Below are positions 53,918-63,149 of a DNA stretch of 64,000 nt, in pieces (within the stretch, counting starts at the first letter, position 1; each line of letters opens with the position of its first letter). Origin of the DNA: Croceivirga lutea (lineage in GTDB: Bacteria; Bacteroidota; Bacteroidia; Flavobacteriales; Flavobacteriaceae); contig NZ_JACJUK010000005.1 of the NCBI RefSeq assembly GCF_014235875.1, positions 62,001-126,000 on the forward strand. The letters are read 5' to 3'. The notes under the pieces were generated by a model. The model made no database searches, was not told where the DNA came from, and was given only the letters and a program-made list of their open reading frames with translations. Position numbers and translations under genes: made by a program.

Positions 53918-54575
53918 TGCTTTTAATTTCAACCCAATGCGCAATACCAGCAAACAAAAAGTAACTTATTAATGCTGAAATAGTTAAACTAACCAAATCA
54001 TGATTAACGGGTAAAACATAATAATTTAAATAGTTTACTAAAATCATAAAAAGCACAAAAGACCATACATACAAAGCCGCTCTTTTCTTAGCCATTAAAA
54101 CAGTCTGCTTAAGAAAGTAAAAAGCTGCAACAACTAGTAAAACCAATTCTACTATAAAAGTGGCTAATTTATTATTCCAAAGTCCGAAGCCTAGCTTTGG
54201 TTCTCCATGTAATAAGGGTAAATCTGGGGTGTGTACTATCAAATCTGCAAACCAGTGAGATAATACCCCTAAAGTCATGATTATAGCAATTTTCTTTTTG
54301 GAACGCTGTTCGCGTTTAGAAAGTAATAAATAAACTCCACCAAAAATACCTGCCCATAATATCGAAGCTAATAGGCCATGGGTGAAAGGGAACGTCATTT
54401 TAAAATCGTTAACTGCTGTAAAACCCGATACAAATTCTAGTTTTTCCCATCCTAGAAGCGTAAAAGGAAAAAAAAGAATATCAACAAATTGGGTTGCAAT
54501 AAATAATACACCTAAAGAAGCTTTTGGTGATTTACCTTTTAAGACAAAAGCTGCCGCGTAATGACCTACAAACAT
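53904..54575 (-). CDS. Multi-pass membrane protein, possibly DUF457-like
   Basis: 223 residues with about six membrane segments. Conserved-looking polar residues in or near membranes, MFVGHYAAAFVLKG at the N terminus, QFVDILFFP, FPFTHGLLASIL and LGVLSHWFADLIVHTPDLPL, resemble the His/Asp pattern of the DUF457 (YdjM-like) putative metal-dependent hydrolases. That match is by eye and tentative. It starts 39 bases downstream of the serine hydrolase gene and could be the last gene of the long met operon transcript. Confidence 0.6.
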   Translation of the reverse strand: MFVGHYAAAFVLKGKSPKASLGVLFIATQFVDILFFPFTLLGWEKLEFVSGFTAVNDFKMTFPFTHGLLASILWAGIFGGVYLLLSKREQRSKKKIAIIMTLGVLSHWFADLIVHTPDLPLLHGEPKLGFGLWNNKLATFIVELVLLVVAAFYFLKQTVLMAKKRAALYVWSFVLFMILVNYLNYYVLPVNHDLVSLTISALISYFLFAGIAHWVEIKSIKKG

Positions 54576-54614
54576 TTTAAATTTCTAATTTTTAGTAAGA
54601 TAAAATATTTACTG

Positions 54615-55673
54615 TTAATTGTTAGATTCTAAAATGGCATTAATAGCTAAATCTAAATGCTCTTGCACCTTAGGGTCTGTACAATTAATAAGAATAGAAA
54701 AAACCTTTTTTTCGTTTGGATATACAAATAAGTTAGAATACGCTCCTACGCTACTACCCACATGACCATAAAATGGTCTGCCTTTTGCGTCATGACTTAC
54801 TTGAAAACCTAATCCGTAATACGTAGGATTATCTTGAACTAGTTGTGAAGAAAGTAGTTCCTGATAGGTATTTTTATGTAACAAGGATTGAATTCGTATT
54901 TCCTCTCCAAGTTTCGCCACATCTTCACTTGTAGACAAATAACCGCCACCTGCTATTTTATAAGCATTATTAACTTCTATAGCCTTTTTAAAACAAATTG
55001 GAGTCTTAGTATAAAATTGTACCGCTGTATTAGTTGTAGGTGACACCGTATTATTGAGCTTCAACGGTTTTAATACCATAGTTTTTACGTATTCCTCAAA
55101 CGAAATTCCGGCGGCATTTTGCATAGCTAAGGAAAGTAACACAAAGTCAAAACTATTATAGAGATATCCATTACCGGGTTGAAACTGTAATGGGTCATTT
55201 TTAAAAACTTCAATACTATCTTTAATCGAAAGGTTTTGGTTTAATGCAAATTCTTTTCCCCTATACCCTCTAATACCCGCAGTATGAGAAGCCAATTGTT
55301 TTACGGTAAAATCAAAATTCTTTTGCGGAAAATCTGGAACATATTTATAAATAGAATCCTCCCAATTTAAAATACCATCTTCTACCATTTTACCTAAAGC
55401 AATACCTGTTATACATTTAGATATGCTAGCAATTCTGAATAATTGGTCTTTAGGATTAGCCTTTAGTTTAGATTCTAAATTAGCGTGACCGTATCCTTTT
55501 TGTAAAATTATTTTACCCTTATTACTTACAGTAACAACAATACCAGGTACTTTTTGCTCAGCACTAAGGTTATGAAAAATAGCATCTGCAAGTTGAACCC
55601 CTTCTAAACCTAATGTGGACTTTGGTCTAAAAGATTTCTCTTTAAAAAGCGTAAAAAATTTTTCAATCCACAT
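54615..55673 (-). CDS. Serine hydrolase, class C beta-lactamase family
   Basis: 352 residues. Beta-lactamase/DD-peptidase fold (S12-like). SxxK motif in FRIASISKCITGIALG (Ser about 79), Tyr-x-Asn-like motif in GNGYLYNSFDFVLLS (about 163), and the KTG equivalent HVG in FYGHVGSSVGAYS (about 296). No recognisable signal peptide is seen on the chosen start, so localisation is uncertain. It begins with a TAATG overlap on the lipoprotein gene and belongs to the same transcript. Substrate unknown; esterase or peptidase activity are both possible. Confidence 0.85.
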   Translation of the reverse strand: MWIEKFFTLFKEKSFRPKSTLGLEGVQLADAIFHNLSAEQKVPGIVVTVSNKGKIILQKGYGHANLESKLKANPKDQLFRIASISKCITGIALGKMVEDGILNWEDSIYKYVPDFPQKNFDFTVKQLASHTAGIRGYRGKEFALNQNLSIKDSIEVFKNDPLQFQPGNGYLYNSFDFVLLSLAMQNAAGISFEEYVKTMVLKPLKLNNTVSPTTNTAVQFYTKTPICFKKAIEVNNAYKIAGGGYLSTSEDVAKLGEEIRIQSLLHKNTYQELLSSQLVQDNPTYYGLGFQVSHDAKGRPFYGHVGSSVGAYSNLFVYPNEKKVFSILINCTDPKVQEHLDLAINAILESNN

Positions 55674-56425
55674 TAATCTTGAAAAATTAATTTTCCTTCA
55701 AATTGCTCATCAACTAATACAGAAGGTGGTCTATTAACACAAATTACATCACCATAACTTCTTATAACACCAGAAATTTGTTCTTGTGGATTCACAATAA
55801 TGTTGTTAGTTCCTCTATGATTAACTACGACGTTAGTTGCTATAAGTTCTTGAGCTTCAATACGAGAATCACCAGAAGCAATATTCACACTCAAATTCTG
55901 TGAATTGCCCCTAAGTTTAAAATATGCAATACCATTAACTACAATACCAACTGTTTCGGTATTCAATTCTAAATCAAAAGAACCATCTGTTGTTTCAGCT
56001 TCAGGCACATTAAAACTTTCAGAAACTAAAGAAAGACTCTCAAAACCTAATGGCCCATTGCTTTGAATTAATCCGCCAGTACTACTTCGTAATTGTTTAA
56101 GGTCTGGACAGGTTACGTAAACTGTTGAGATACCGTAGGTTCTAAACCAATTACAGTCGTTTTCATTACGTAAAATCAAACGGTCATCTTCGACTTTGGC
56201 AGTAATATCATTAATCAAATTTTCACCAGATTCAATTTCTACTTTAAAATCATCGCCCTGTGTTAGCACTAAATTAAGGTTTTCGAATACGGTAATATTT
56301 TCGAAGGCTGTTACACCTACTTCAATTTTTTGCATATCTCCAGCGCTCTGAAAACAATCAGGCGTATTTTCTCCACCACAGGAAATCAATACAAAAACAA
56401 ACAAAATAAATCCGTAAACTCTCAT
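55673..56425 (-). CDS. DUF2807 (head GIN domain) lipoprotein
   Basis: 250 residues. Lipoprotein signal peptide with lipobox VLISCGGE (Cys about 16), then a beta-helix-like DUF2807 domain with EVGVTAFENITVFENLNLVL, SSTGGLIQSNGP and repeated short hydrophobic strands to the end. Predicted anchored in the outer or inner membrane; function unknown. Overlaps the outer-membrane protein gene upstream by ATGA and the serine hydrolase downstream by TAATG. Confidence 0.83.
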   Translation of the reverse strand: MRVYGFILFVFVLISCGGENTPDCFQSAGDMQKIEVGVTAFENITVFENLNLVLTQGDDFKVEIESGENLINDITAKVEDDRLILRNENDCNWFRTYGISTVYVTCPDLKQLRSSTGGLIQSNGPLGFESLSLVSESFNVPEAETTDGSFDLELNTETVGIVVNGIAYFKLRGNSQNLSVNIASGDSRIEAQELIATNVVVNHRGTNNIIVNPQEQISGVIRSYGDVICVNRPPSVLVDEQFEGKLIFQD

Positions 56426-57516
56426 AATCGTACACCTATTCCGAATTCAACCGCTTCAGCTTTAGCGGCATGACTTTTTAGCGTTACCGCTGCAAAAATG
56501 CTATCACCAAAATATCGCTTTAAACCAATTCTATTATACGTTCTACCTTCAAAATCAAAAGGATAGTAAACATAATATCCAAATTGCGTTAATACACTCA
56601 TTTTGTTAACAAATAACTCATGACCAAGAAAAATACCAGCTCGTTTAAAATCGGCATTAGAATCTACATTTAATTCTGGAAAAGATGAACTTTGAAACCG
56701 AATTAATTCTTTTAAGAAATTTGAATGAAAATAATCACCTCCTAACTGTATAGCACTTTTTCTTCCTAATCGTTTATCTGCATAGGCTGAGGCAATCCAA
56801 AAACCATATTGCCCAGAGCCATTAACATCACTTTCATTAACCCCGGAACGCAATGCCAAGTTAAATCTAATTGGTTCGGTAATTTTTATCGTTTTCTCTT
56901 TTGGTATAAATTCCTTTTGTAAAGAAGAGTTCAAATCATAAACCAATCCAAAATTGAAAGCGGCCGTATTGGTAGATGTATTGGGTGCTTTTACGTTTGC
57001 ATTAGAATAATGCACTAAAGTGAGTCCTGTTTTAAACCCTAAACCACCAACAAGATTTTCTTTTTGGTAATTTAATAGCAACATAGTTGAACTTAATATA
57101 TGACTTCCGTACGCGTTGTTTCTAAAGTTAGTATCCTTATCATACGGATTTGAATTGTAGGCGAGCCCCTGACCAACTCTAAATTGTAGTTTTCGTTTAA
57201 AAAAATAGAAATTATAATGTGCGTATAATGAAGTATTGGTACCTAACGTACCATTGGCCATATCTTGATAAATAAATGTAAAACCAGTATCAGGGTAACC
57301 AAAATCTTTCTCCCATTCTTTTTCACCAAATCTCTTTTGATTGAATCCCACTAATACACCAGCAGGATGCCCTGTTATTAAATGTGAAATATCTGGATTA
57401 TGTAAAAGTATAGTACCATTGAACTGACTTACATCAATTGTATATTTATTTTGGGCAATACCCCTAATAGAAATTAGTGTAACTAGTAATAAAATGTAAT
57501 GCTTCACAGCCTTCAA
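56422..57516 (-). CDS. Outer-membrane protein, acyloxyacyl hydrolase/PagL-like
   Basis: 364 residues. Signal peptide (HYILLLVTLISIRGIA, cleavage before QNKY). The body shows alternating strands of an outer-membrane barrel: FTFIYQDMANGTLG, LYAHYNFYFF, LQFRVGQGLAYNSNPYD, LTLVHYSNANVKAPNTS (His-Ser-Asn, resembling the PagL catalytic region) and a final EFGIGVRL. Relatives are often annotated as acyloxyacyl hydrolase, trimming lipid A; activity here is inferred. Start is TTG at 57516 or, equally possible, GTG at 57507. Nine bases after metF. Confidence 0.7.
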   Translation of the reverse strand: MKAVKHYILLLVTLISIRGIAQNKYTIDVSQFNGTILLHNPDISHLITGHPAGVLVGFNQKRFGEKEWEKDFGYPDTGFTFIYQDMANGTLGTNTSLYAHYNFYFFKRKLQFRVGQGLAYNSNPYDKDTNFRNNAYGSHILSSTMLLLNYQKENLVGGLGFKTGLTLVHYSNANVKAPNTSTNTAAFNFGLVYDLNSSLQKEFIPKEKTIKITEPIRFNLALRSGVNESDVNGSGQYGFWIASAYADKRLGRKSAIQLGGDYFHSNFLKELIRFQSSSFPELNVDSNADFKRAGIFLGHELFVNKMSVLTQFGYYVYYPFDFEGRTYNRIGLKRYFGDSIFAAVTLKSHAAKAEAVEFGIGVRL

Positions 57517-57525
57517 AAGTAGACA

Positions 57526-58479
57526 TTAAAAAATGGCAGCTGCAATAGCTTTTATATTATCTGATTTACCCATGGAGTAATAATGCAGAACAGGAACCCC
57601 CGCAGCTTTTAATTGTTTTGATTGCTCAATACACCACTCAATACCAACCTGTCTAACATCTTTATTAGTATTGCATTTTTCAACAGCATCTATTAGGTCT
57701 TGAGGTAAATCAATCCAGAATACTTGTGGTAAAATACTAAGGTGGCGTTGAACCGCTAAAGGTTTTATTCCAGGAATTATAGGTACTGTAATACCCATCT
57801 CTCTAGCAGCATTCACAAATTCAAAATATTTTTTATTATCAAAAAACATTTGAGTAACTACATAATCTGCCCCAGCATCCACTTTCTCTTTAAGTCGTTT
57901 TAAATCAGATTGTAATGAAGGTGCCTCCATGTGTTTCTCTGGATAACCAGCTACACCAATACAAAATTCAGGCGTATTCTCTGTTTGAATCTGTTCTAGC
58001 AAAAACTTACCTTGATTCAAATTTTGAATTTGTTCAACTAACTCTACGGCGTAGCAATTTCCGCCTTTGGTAGGGGTAAAATATTTCTCCCCTTTCATGG
58101 CATCACCTCTTAACGCCATTACATTCTCAATACCCAAATATTGGCAATCAACAAGTAAATATTCTGTTTCTTCTTTGGTAAAACCACCACATAAAACGTG
58201 TGGCACAGTATCTACATTGTATTTATGCTGTAAAGAAGCACAAATACCTAAGGTTCCGGGTCTAAGTCTTGTTACTTTTTTCTCAAACAACCCATCTTTC
58301 TCAATAAAAACATATTCCTCTCTAGAAGTAGTAACATCTATGAACGGAGGTTTAAATTCCATTAAAGGGTCAATGTTATTATACAGTTCTTGAATATTTT
58401 TCCCTTTTACCGGAGGTACAATTTCAAAACTGAATAAGGTTTCTCCTTTGGCGTTTGCTATGTGTTCTGTTACCTTCAT
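57526..58479 (-). CDS. metF: 5,10-methylenetetrahydrofolate reductase
   Basis: 317 residues. Reduces methylene-THF to methyl-THF, the methyl donor used by MetH. Family motifs: FSFEIVPPVKGKNIQEL (catalytic Glu, about 18), IDVTTSREEYVF, LALRGD-type LRGDAMKG, and DYVVTQMFFDNKKYFEFV, with PIIPGIKPL near the C terminus. Its ATG overlaps the stop of the 80-residue ORF (ATGA). In the same transcript as both metH halves under the SAM riboswitch. Confidence 0.95.
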   Translation of the reverse strand: MKVTEHIANAKGETLFSFEIVPPVKGKNIQELYNNIDPLMEFKPPFIDVTTSREEYVFIEKDGLFEKKVTRLRPGTLGICASLQHKYNVDTVPHVLCGGFTKEETEYLLVDCQYLGIENVMALRGDAMKGEKYFTPTKGGNCYAVELVEQIQNLNQGKFLLEQIQTENTPEFCIGVAGYPEKHMEAPSLQSDLKRLKEKVDAGADYVVTQMFFDNKKYFEFVNAAREMGITVPIIPGIKPLAVQRHLSILPQVFWIDLPQDLIDAVEKCNTNKDVRQVGIEWCIEQSKQLKAAGVPVLHYYSMGKSDNIKAIAAAIF

Positions 58480-58718
58480 AAGGTTTGCAACTTATTTTTT
58501 ATGATTTCATAATCCTCTTTGTATTCCCAATAAATCCATCTACCATCTAAATAATCAGTAAGGATATATTTTTCACTCAAGGATTTAATTCTTGCAACAG
58601 AAACGGTTTTCTTAGAAAATCCGTCTACCGCAATATGTTCTTCAATCTCCTTGTTATTTTCGTCAAACCCATGACTAATAACAAAATTACCAAAAGACAA
58701 TTCAATAAACTTTTCCAT
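58476..58718 (-). CDS. Small protein of unknown function between metH and metF
   Basis: 80 residues from the ATG that overlaps the metH stop as TAATG (58716-58720); an upstream ATG at 58748 inside metH would add 10 residues. Soluble, acidic and aromatic: [41 protein letters not shown] recognise no family. Being coupled on both sides to methionine genes (overlaps of 1 and 4 bases), it may assist MetH or MetF; this is inference only. Confidence 0.7.
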   Translation of the reverse strand: MEKFIELSFGNFVISHGFDENNKEIEEHIAVDGFSKKTVSVARIKSLSEKYILTDYLDGRWIYWEYKEDYEIIKNKLQTL

Positions 58719-61420
58719 TAATTCTCTGCAATATTGGGGGCCAACCATCTTTCTGCAACTTCCTTTCCTATGCCTTTACGATTAGCAAAGTCGTGCACTT
58801 GGTCTTCTTTTATTTTTCCTAATCCAAAGTATTTAGCTTCTGGATGTGCAAAGTAATAACCACTCACACTAGCTGCTGGCCACATGGCCAAGCTATCTGT
58901 TAATTCCACCCCAATGGTTTCTTTTATTTGCATCAATTCCCAAATGGTTAGCTTCTCTAAATGGTCTGGACAGGCAGGATAACCCGGTGCAGGACGAATA
59001 CCCCGATAACTCTCCTTAATGAGCTCCGTATTGTCTAAATGCTCTGCACTAGCATAGCCCCAATAGTCGGTTCGTACTTCTTTGTGTAAGTATTCTGCAA
59101 AAGCTTCTGCCAAACGGTCTGCTAATGCCTTAACCATAATACTAGAATAATCGTCATGGGCAGCTTCGTATTTTTCTGCCAATTCTTTGGTTCCAAAACC
59201 TGCCGAAACACAGAAACAGCCAATATAATCTTGCAACCCACTTTCTTTTGGGGCTATAAAATCTGCTAACGCGATATTTGGCACACCCTCTCGTTTTTTA
59301 GTTTGCTGCCGAAGCGTTCTAAAAACAGTGGCTTCACTACCCGGTACACCCAATTCTATATCATCATCGTTTATCTGATTGGCAGGAAACAACCCAAAAG
59401 TGGCTTTACCTTTTAGCAATTCTTGCTCTAGAATTTCTACAAGCATTTTCTGCGCATCTGAAAACAGTTCTTTTGCTTGTGCACCTACCACTTTATCTTC
59501 TAAAATCTCCGGATATTTACCGTGTAAATCCCAGCTTCTAAAAAACGGCGTCCAGTCTATAAAGTCTGTTAATACTCTCAAATCAAAGTCTTCTAAAACC
59601 GTAGTTCCTAAAACCTTTGGTTTTACAATATCTTCTGGTTTAAAATCGATTTTTAATTTATTAGCTCTAGCCTGTTCTAAAGTCAAGAATTCTTTATGTT
59701 TGGAACGATTCAAAAACTTTTCCCTAAAGCTTTCGTAATCTAGCTTTACCGACTTTTTATAGGTATCTGATGATTCTTTTTGAAGCAAATCGCCCACCAC
59801 GGTTACCGCTCTAGACGCATCATTTACATGCACAACTGCATGTTTATACACTGGGTCTATTTTTACTGCCGTATGTGCTTTACTGGTGGTTGCGCCTCCA
59901 ATTAATAAGGGTACATTAAAGTTTTGGCGTTCCATTTCTTTGGCCAAGAAAACCATTTCATCCAAAGAAGGCGTTATTAATCCACTAAGACCAATTACAT
60001 CTACTTGTTCTTCTATTGCACGATTGATAATTACCTCTGGCGGCACCATCACCCCTAAATCTACAATCTCATAATTGTTACAAGCCAATACTACCGATAC
60101 AATATTTTTACCAATATCGTGCACATCGCCCTTTACAGTAGCCATCAGCACCTTTCCGTTAGCTCCCGTAGATTTGTCCTTAGATGCTTCTATATAAGGT
60201 GTGAGGTAGGCAACCGCTTTTTTCATAACCCGAGCAGATTTTACTACTTGTGGCAAGAACATTTTTCCGCTCCCGAACAAGTCGCCCACCACATTCATAC
60301 CCGTCATTAAATTACCCTCAATAACGTGCAGTGGTTTTGCTGCCTGTTGTCTAGCCTCTTCTACATCTTCTATAATATATTGGTCAATACCTTTAACCAA
60401 GGCTCTGGTAATACGGTCTTGCAATGGCTCTTCTCGCCAAGATAAATCTACCGTACTTTCCTTGGTTTTTCCTTGAAAGGTTTCTGCAAATTCTAATAAT
60501 CGCTCTGTAGCATCATCCCTTCTATCAAGAATTACATCTTCTACGTGTTCTAATAGGTCTTTAGGAATATCATCATAAACCTCTAACATAGTTGGATTTA
60601 CAATACCTATATTCATGCCCGCCTTGATAGCATGGTATAAAAACACAGAGTGCATGGCTTCCCTAACGGGATTATTACCTCTAAACGAAAACGAAACATT
60701 ACTTACCCCACCACTTACACTACAATACGGCAAGTTTTGGCGCACCCAACGTGTGGCCTCGATAAAATCGATTGCGTTCTTTCGGTGTTCTTCCATTCCC
60801 GTGGCAACAGGGAAAATGTTCAAATCGAATATAATGTCTTCTGGCGCAAATTTTACTTTATCTACCAGAATTCGGTACGAGCGTTCTGCAATTTCAATTC
60901 GCCTTTCATAATTATCTGCCTGCCCAACCTCATCAAATGCCATTACAATAACTGCCGCCCCATACCTCTTGATCAATTTAGCGTGGTGAATAAATTCTGC
61001 CTCGCCCTCTTTTAAACTAATAGAATTTACAACACATTTACCTTGCACCACTTGTAATCCGGCCTCTATAATTTCCCATTTAGAACTATCTATCATGATA
61101 GGTACACGGGCAATATCTGGTTCGGCGATTATTAAATTAAGGTATTTTACCATGGCCGCCTTACCATCAATTAGGCCATCATCCATGTTAATATCTATAA
61201 TCTGTGCACCACCTTCTACCTGATGTCTGGCAACATCCAAAGCTTCTTCAAACTTTTCTTCTTTTATTAACCGCAAAAAACGCTTAGAACCAGCCACATT
61301 GGTACGTTCCCCTACATTGATGAAATTACTTTCTGGGGTGATGACTAGCGGTTCTAGACCACTTAACTTCAAAAACCGTTGACCGTTATTCGTTTTATGT
61401 TGTTCGTTTGACAGACTCAT
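58718..61420 (-). CDS. metH: Cobalamin-dependent methionine synthase, C-terminal part
   Basis: 900 residues holding the modules of MetH after the homocysteine domain: pterin-binding domain (about 10-330, [23 protein letters not shown] region), cobalamin cap and B12-binding domains (about 340-580, with base-off His motif [13 protein letters not shown] and [13 protein letters not shown]), and the SAM-dependent reactivation domain (about 620-895, [12 protein letters not shown]). With the separate N-terminal protein it transfers a methyl group from methyl-THF to homocysteine. Start overlaps the four-helix-bundle gene (ATGA). The split is natural in this group. Confidence 0.96.
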   Translation of the reverse strand: MSLSNEQHKTNNGQRFLKLSGLEPLVITPESNFINVGERTNVAGSKRFLRLIKEEKFEEALDVARHQVEGGAQIIDINMDDGLIDGKAAMVKYLNLIIAEPDIARVPIMIDSSKWEIIEAGLQVVQGKCVVNSISLKEGEAEFIHHAKLIKRYGAAVIVMAFDEVGQADNYERRIEIAERSYRILVDKVKFAPEDIIFDLNIFPVATGMEEHRKNAIDFIEATRWVRQNLPYCSVSGGVSNVSFSFRGNNPVREAMHSVFLYHAIKAGMNIGIVNPTMLEVYDDIPKDLLEHVEDVILDRRDDATERLLEFAETFQGKTKESTVDLSWREEPLQDRITRALVKGIDQYIIEDVEEARQQAAKPLHVIEGNLMTGMNVVGDLFGSGKMFLPQVVKSARVMKKAVAYLTPYIEASKDKSTGANGKVLMATVKGDVHDIGKNIVSVVLACNNYEIVDLGVMVPPEVIINRAIEEQVDVIGLSGLITPSLDEMVFLAKEMERQNFNVPLLIGGATTSKAHTAVKIDPVYKHAVVHVNDASRAVTVVGDLLQKESSDTYKKSVKLDYESFREKFLNRSKHKEFLTLEQARANKLKIDFKPEDIVKPKVLGTTVLEDFDLRVLTDFIDWTPFFRSWDLHGKYPEILEDKVVGAQAKELFSDAQKMLVEILEQELLKGKATFGLFPANQINDDDIELGVPGSEATVFRTLRQQTKKREGVPNIALADFIAPKESGLQDYIGCFCVSAGFGTKELAEKYEAAHDDYSSIMVKALADRLAEAFAEYLHKEVRTDYWGYASAEHLDNTELIKESYRGIRPAPGYPACPDHLEKLTIWELMQIKETIGVELTDSLAMWPAASVSGYYFAHPEAKYFGLGKIKEDQVHDFANRKGIGKEVAERWLAPNIAEN

Positions 61421-61803
61421 AACTTTCTATGGTAATTAATGAATCCATTGAGCAGTTTTTTAACTCGCTCAATTTCATCTAAAATTTCACTTTCATTGTG
61501 CGGAAGATATTCTAAATCTGACGCTAAAATTGTTTGAGTCTCCAACTCAAACAAAGAACCTCTGGCGATATGCAAGAAATTAATCGTGTCTTTTGCAGTC
61601 TGTCTTCCACAGCCCTCGGCTATATTTGAGGAAACCGATACGGCACATCTTCTAATTTGAGAAGTAAGACCATAACGCTCATCATCAAGAAAAGCTTTTG
61701 AAAGCAAGTATATTTTCTTTACTAATTCTCTAGCTTGCACCCAAACATCCAATTCTTTGTAATCCATCCTTTCGACCTACGATTAACGATTAACGAACAA
61801 CGG
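61383..61803. repeat. Short inverted repeats flanking the four-helix-bundle gene
   Basis: CCGTTATTCGTT at 61383-61394 and its inverse AACGAACAACGG at 61792-61803 match at 11 of 12 positions. The right copy adjoins a tandem GATTAAC motif at 61781-61793. They bracket the inserted gene but lie partly inside the ends of both metH reading frames. Confidence 0.5.
61417..61767 (-). CDS. Four-helix-bundle protein of the S23/Avd-like family
   Basis: 116 residues, all-helical. Family signature: [24 protein letters not shown] at the N terminus, [25 protein letters not shown] (residues 38-62) and the [20 protein letters not shown] helix. Relatives are encoded in 23S rRNA intervening sequences and in many scattered places; the diversity-generating retroelement accessory Avd is related. 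They form pentamers and bind nucleic acid in the known case, but their role is mostly unknown. It lies between the two metH halves: 15 bases after the first, 4-base overlap with the second. Confidence 0.9.
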   Translation of the reverse strand: MDYKELDVWVQARELVKKIYLLSKAFLDDERYGLTSQIRRCAVSVSSNIAEGCGRQTAKDTINFLHIARGSLFELETQTILASDLEYLPHNESEILDEIERVKKLLNGFINYHRKL

Positions 61804-62781
61804 GCGAGGCGCATAGCCAGCAGCCAATTTTGCTATCGCACTAATATGTTCTGGTGTGGTTCCGCAGCATCCACCTATTATATTCACCAAGTTTTTATCT
61901 AAATACTCTTTTATCTGTGCAGCCATTTCTTCTGGCGTTTCATCATACTCTCCAAAAGCATTTGGTAGACCAGCATTAGGGTGTGCAGAGGTAAAAAACT
62001 CCGACTTTGTAGAAATTACCTCTAAATGCGGCGTTAATTGTTTAGCTCCCAAGGCACAGTTAAACCCGACACTTAGTATGGGTAAATGCGAAATTGAAAT
62101 CAAAAATGCTTCTGCGGTTTGTCCAGATAGAGTTCTGCCAGAAGCATCTGTAATAGTACCACTGACCATTATGGGCACTTCTATATTGCGCTCTTCTTTT
62201 ACCTCTTCTATTGCAAAAAGTGCGGCTTTGGCATTTAGGGTGTCGAATATGGTTTCTACCAAAAGTAAATCTGCCCCACCATCTAACAATGCCTCTACTT
62301 GTTGTTTGTATGCCACACGTAACTCATCAAAAGAAATGGCTCTAAATCCAGGGTCGTTTACATCTGGACTCATACTAGCTGTTTTGTTGGTTGGGCCAAT
62401 ACTACCAGCCACAAACCTTGGCTTTTGTGGCTCTTTGGCAGTAAATTCTTCCGCAACGCGCTTGGCTATTTTGGCCGACTCGTAATTAAGTTCGTACACC
62501 AAATCTTGCATGCCATAATCTTCCATAGCAATGGTAGTGCCAGAAAAAGTATTGGTTTCTACTATATCTGCACCAGCTTCAAAATACTTGGCATGCACTG
62601 TGGCAATAGCTTCGGGCTGGGTTATAGATAATAAATCGTTATTTCCTTGTAAAGGACTTGGCCAGTCTTTAAAACGCTCTCCCCTAAAATCCTCTTCGGT
62701 AAACTTATAGCGTTGTAACATGGTACCCATGGCACCATCTAAAACTAATATGCGCTCCTTTAAAACTTCTTCAATCTTCAT
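61783..62781 (-). CDS. Methionine synthase homocysteine-binding part
   Basis: 332 residues from the ATG at 62779-62781. Corresponds to the first module of MetH, a zinc-dependent homocysteine S-methyltransferase TIM barrel. [30 protein letters not shown], the zinc ligand in [13 protein letters not shown] (about 240) and the paired Cys in [14 protein letters not shown] (about 305) are all present. First gene of the met operon, behind a SAM-I riboswitch. A longer TTG reading from 62799 runs into a leader hairpin and is unlikely. Confidence 0.95.
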   Translation of the reverse strand: MKIEEVLKERILVLDGAMGTMLQRYKFTEEDFRGERFKDWPSPLQGNNDLLSITQPEAIATVHAKYFEAGADIVETNTFSGTTIAMEDYGMQDLVYELNYESAKIAKRVAEEFTAKEPQKPRFVAGSIGPTNKTASMSPDVNDPGFRAISFDELRVAYKQQVEALLDGGADLLLVETIFDTLNAKAALFAIEEVKEERNIEVPIMVSGTITDASGRTLSGQTAEAFLISISHLPILSVGFNCALGAKQLTPHLEVISTKSEFFTSAHPNAGLPNAFGEYDETPEEMAAQIKEYLDKNLVNIIGGCCGTTPEHISAIAKLAAGYAPRPLFVNR

Positions 62782-62791
62782 AACTACAAAG

Positions 62792-62809
62792 GTCACCAAT
62801 ATTGGCGAC
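62792..62809 (-). promoter_or_regulatory. Hairpin just before the met operon start codon
   Basis: GTCGCCA and TGGTGAC (minus strand) form a 7-bp stem (one G-U) with an ATAT loop, ending 10 bases before the ATG at 62781. No T run follows, so it is not a terminator. It may be part of the riboswitch output acting on translation; inferred. Confidence 0.45.
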
Positions 62810-62865
62810 GTATTATTTTAGTAGGCTAGCAAAGTTACAAGGGTACACAAAAGACTGTTGTTTTT

Positions 62866-63019
62866 GTTATCCTTCTTCATAAATGCTGCTGGAATAAGTC
62901 AACAAACCCTAAATTAATTTCAGGATGAAGTAGAATGTAGCACCTTCATTGCTTATAATAATTAAAGCAAGGGTTGCTAAGGTTTCAACGGGTCTATTCC
63001 CTCCACCTTTCTTGATAAC
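62866..63019 (-). promoter_or_regulatory. SAM-I riboswitch (S-box) of the met operon
   Basis: On the minus strand the conserved S-box core is clear: GTTATCAAGAAAGG (P1 and start of P2), TGGAGGGAATAGACCC, TTGAAACCTTAGCAACC (P2 and kink-turn/pseudoknot region), TTGCTT/AAGCAA (P3), AAGGTGCTACATTC (J3/4 and P4), CTTCAT/ATGAAG (P4) and the closing GATAAC (62871-62866) of P1. SAM binding is expected to switch expression off. No intrinsic terminator with a T run was found between aptamer and gene, so control may be translational or Rho-dependent. Confidence 0.93.
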
Positions 63020-63045
63020 CTACATTATTTTTAATGAACTGCGTG

Positions 63046-63076
63046 CAAAGAAAAGGCCCTTAGGGATTAAATACAA
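63046..63076 (-). promoter_or_regulatory. Candidate promoter of the met operon
   Basis: Minus strand TTTTTTTG ending at 63074, 20 bases, then TTTCTTTG (63053-63046), 7 of 8 to TAnnTTTG. A start near 63040 lies just before the riboswitch. Confidence 0.5.
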
Positions 63077-63096
63077 AAAAACCGTTTCTTTTATCA

Positions 63097-63123
63097 CAAA
63101 AAAGCCTCCCTTGGTAAGGAGGC
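63097..63123 (-). terminator. Terminator of the ferredoxin-NADP reductase-like gene
   Basis: GCCTCC (63123-63118) and GGAGGC (63109-63104) on the minus strand, then TTTTTT. It separates this gene from the met operon. Confidence 0.9.
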
Positions 63124-63149
63124 TCGCTAACTCAAACTCATCTAAGATT

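Noticed and set aside
61856-62485. Plus-strand ORF of 209 codons opposite the first metH half
   Set aside because: It is the antisense shadow of a clearly conserved gene; its translation shows no domain and the sense strand explains the open frame.
58718-62781. metH broken by frameshift or insertion into a pseudogene
   Set aside because: Both parts have clean ends at module boundaries, intact zinc and cobalamin motifs, own start codons and translational coupling. The split occurs in related flavobacteria.
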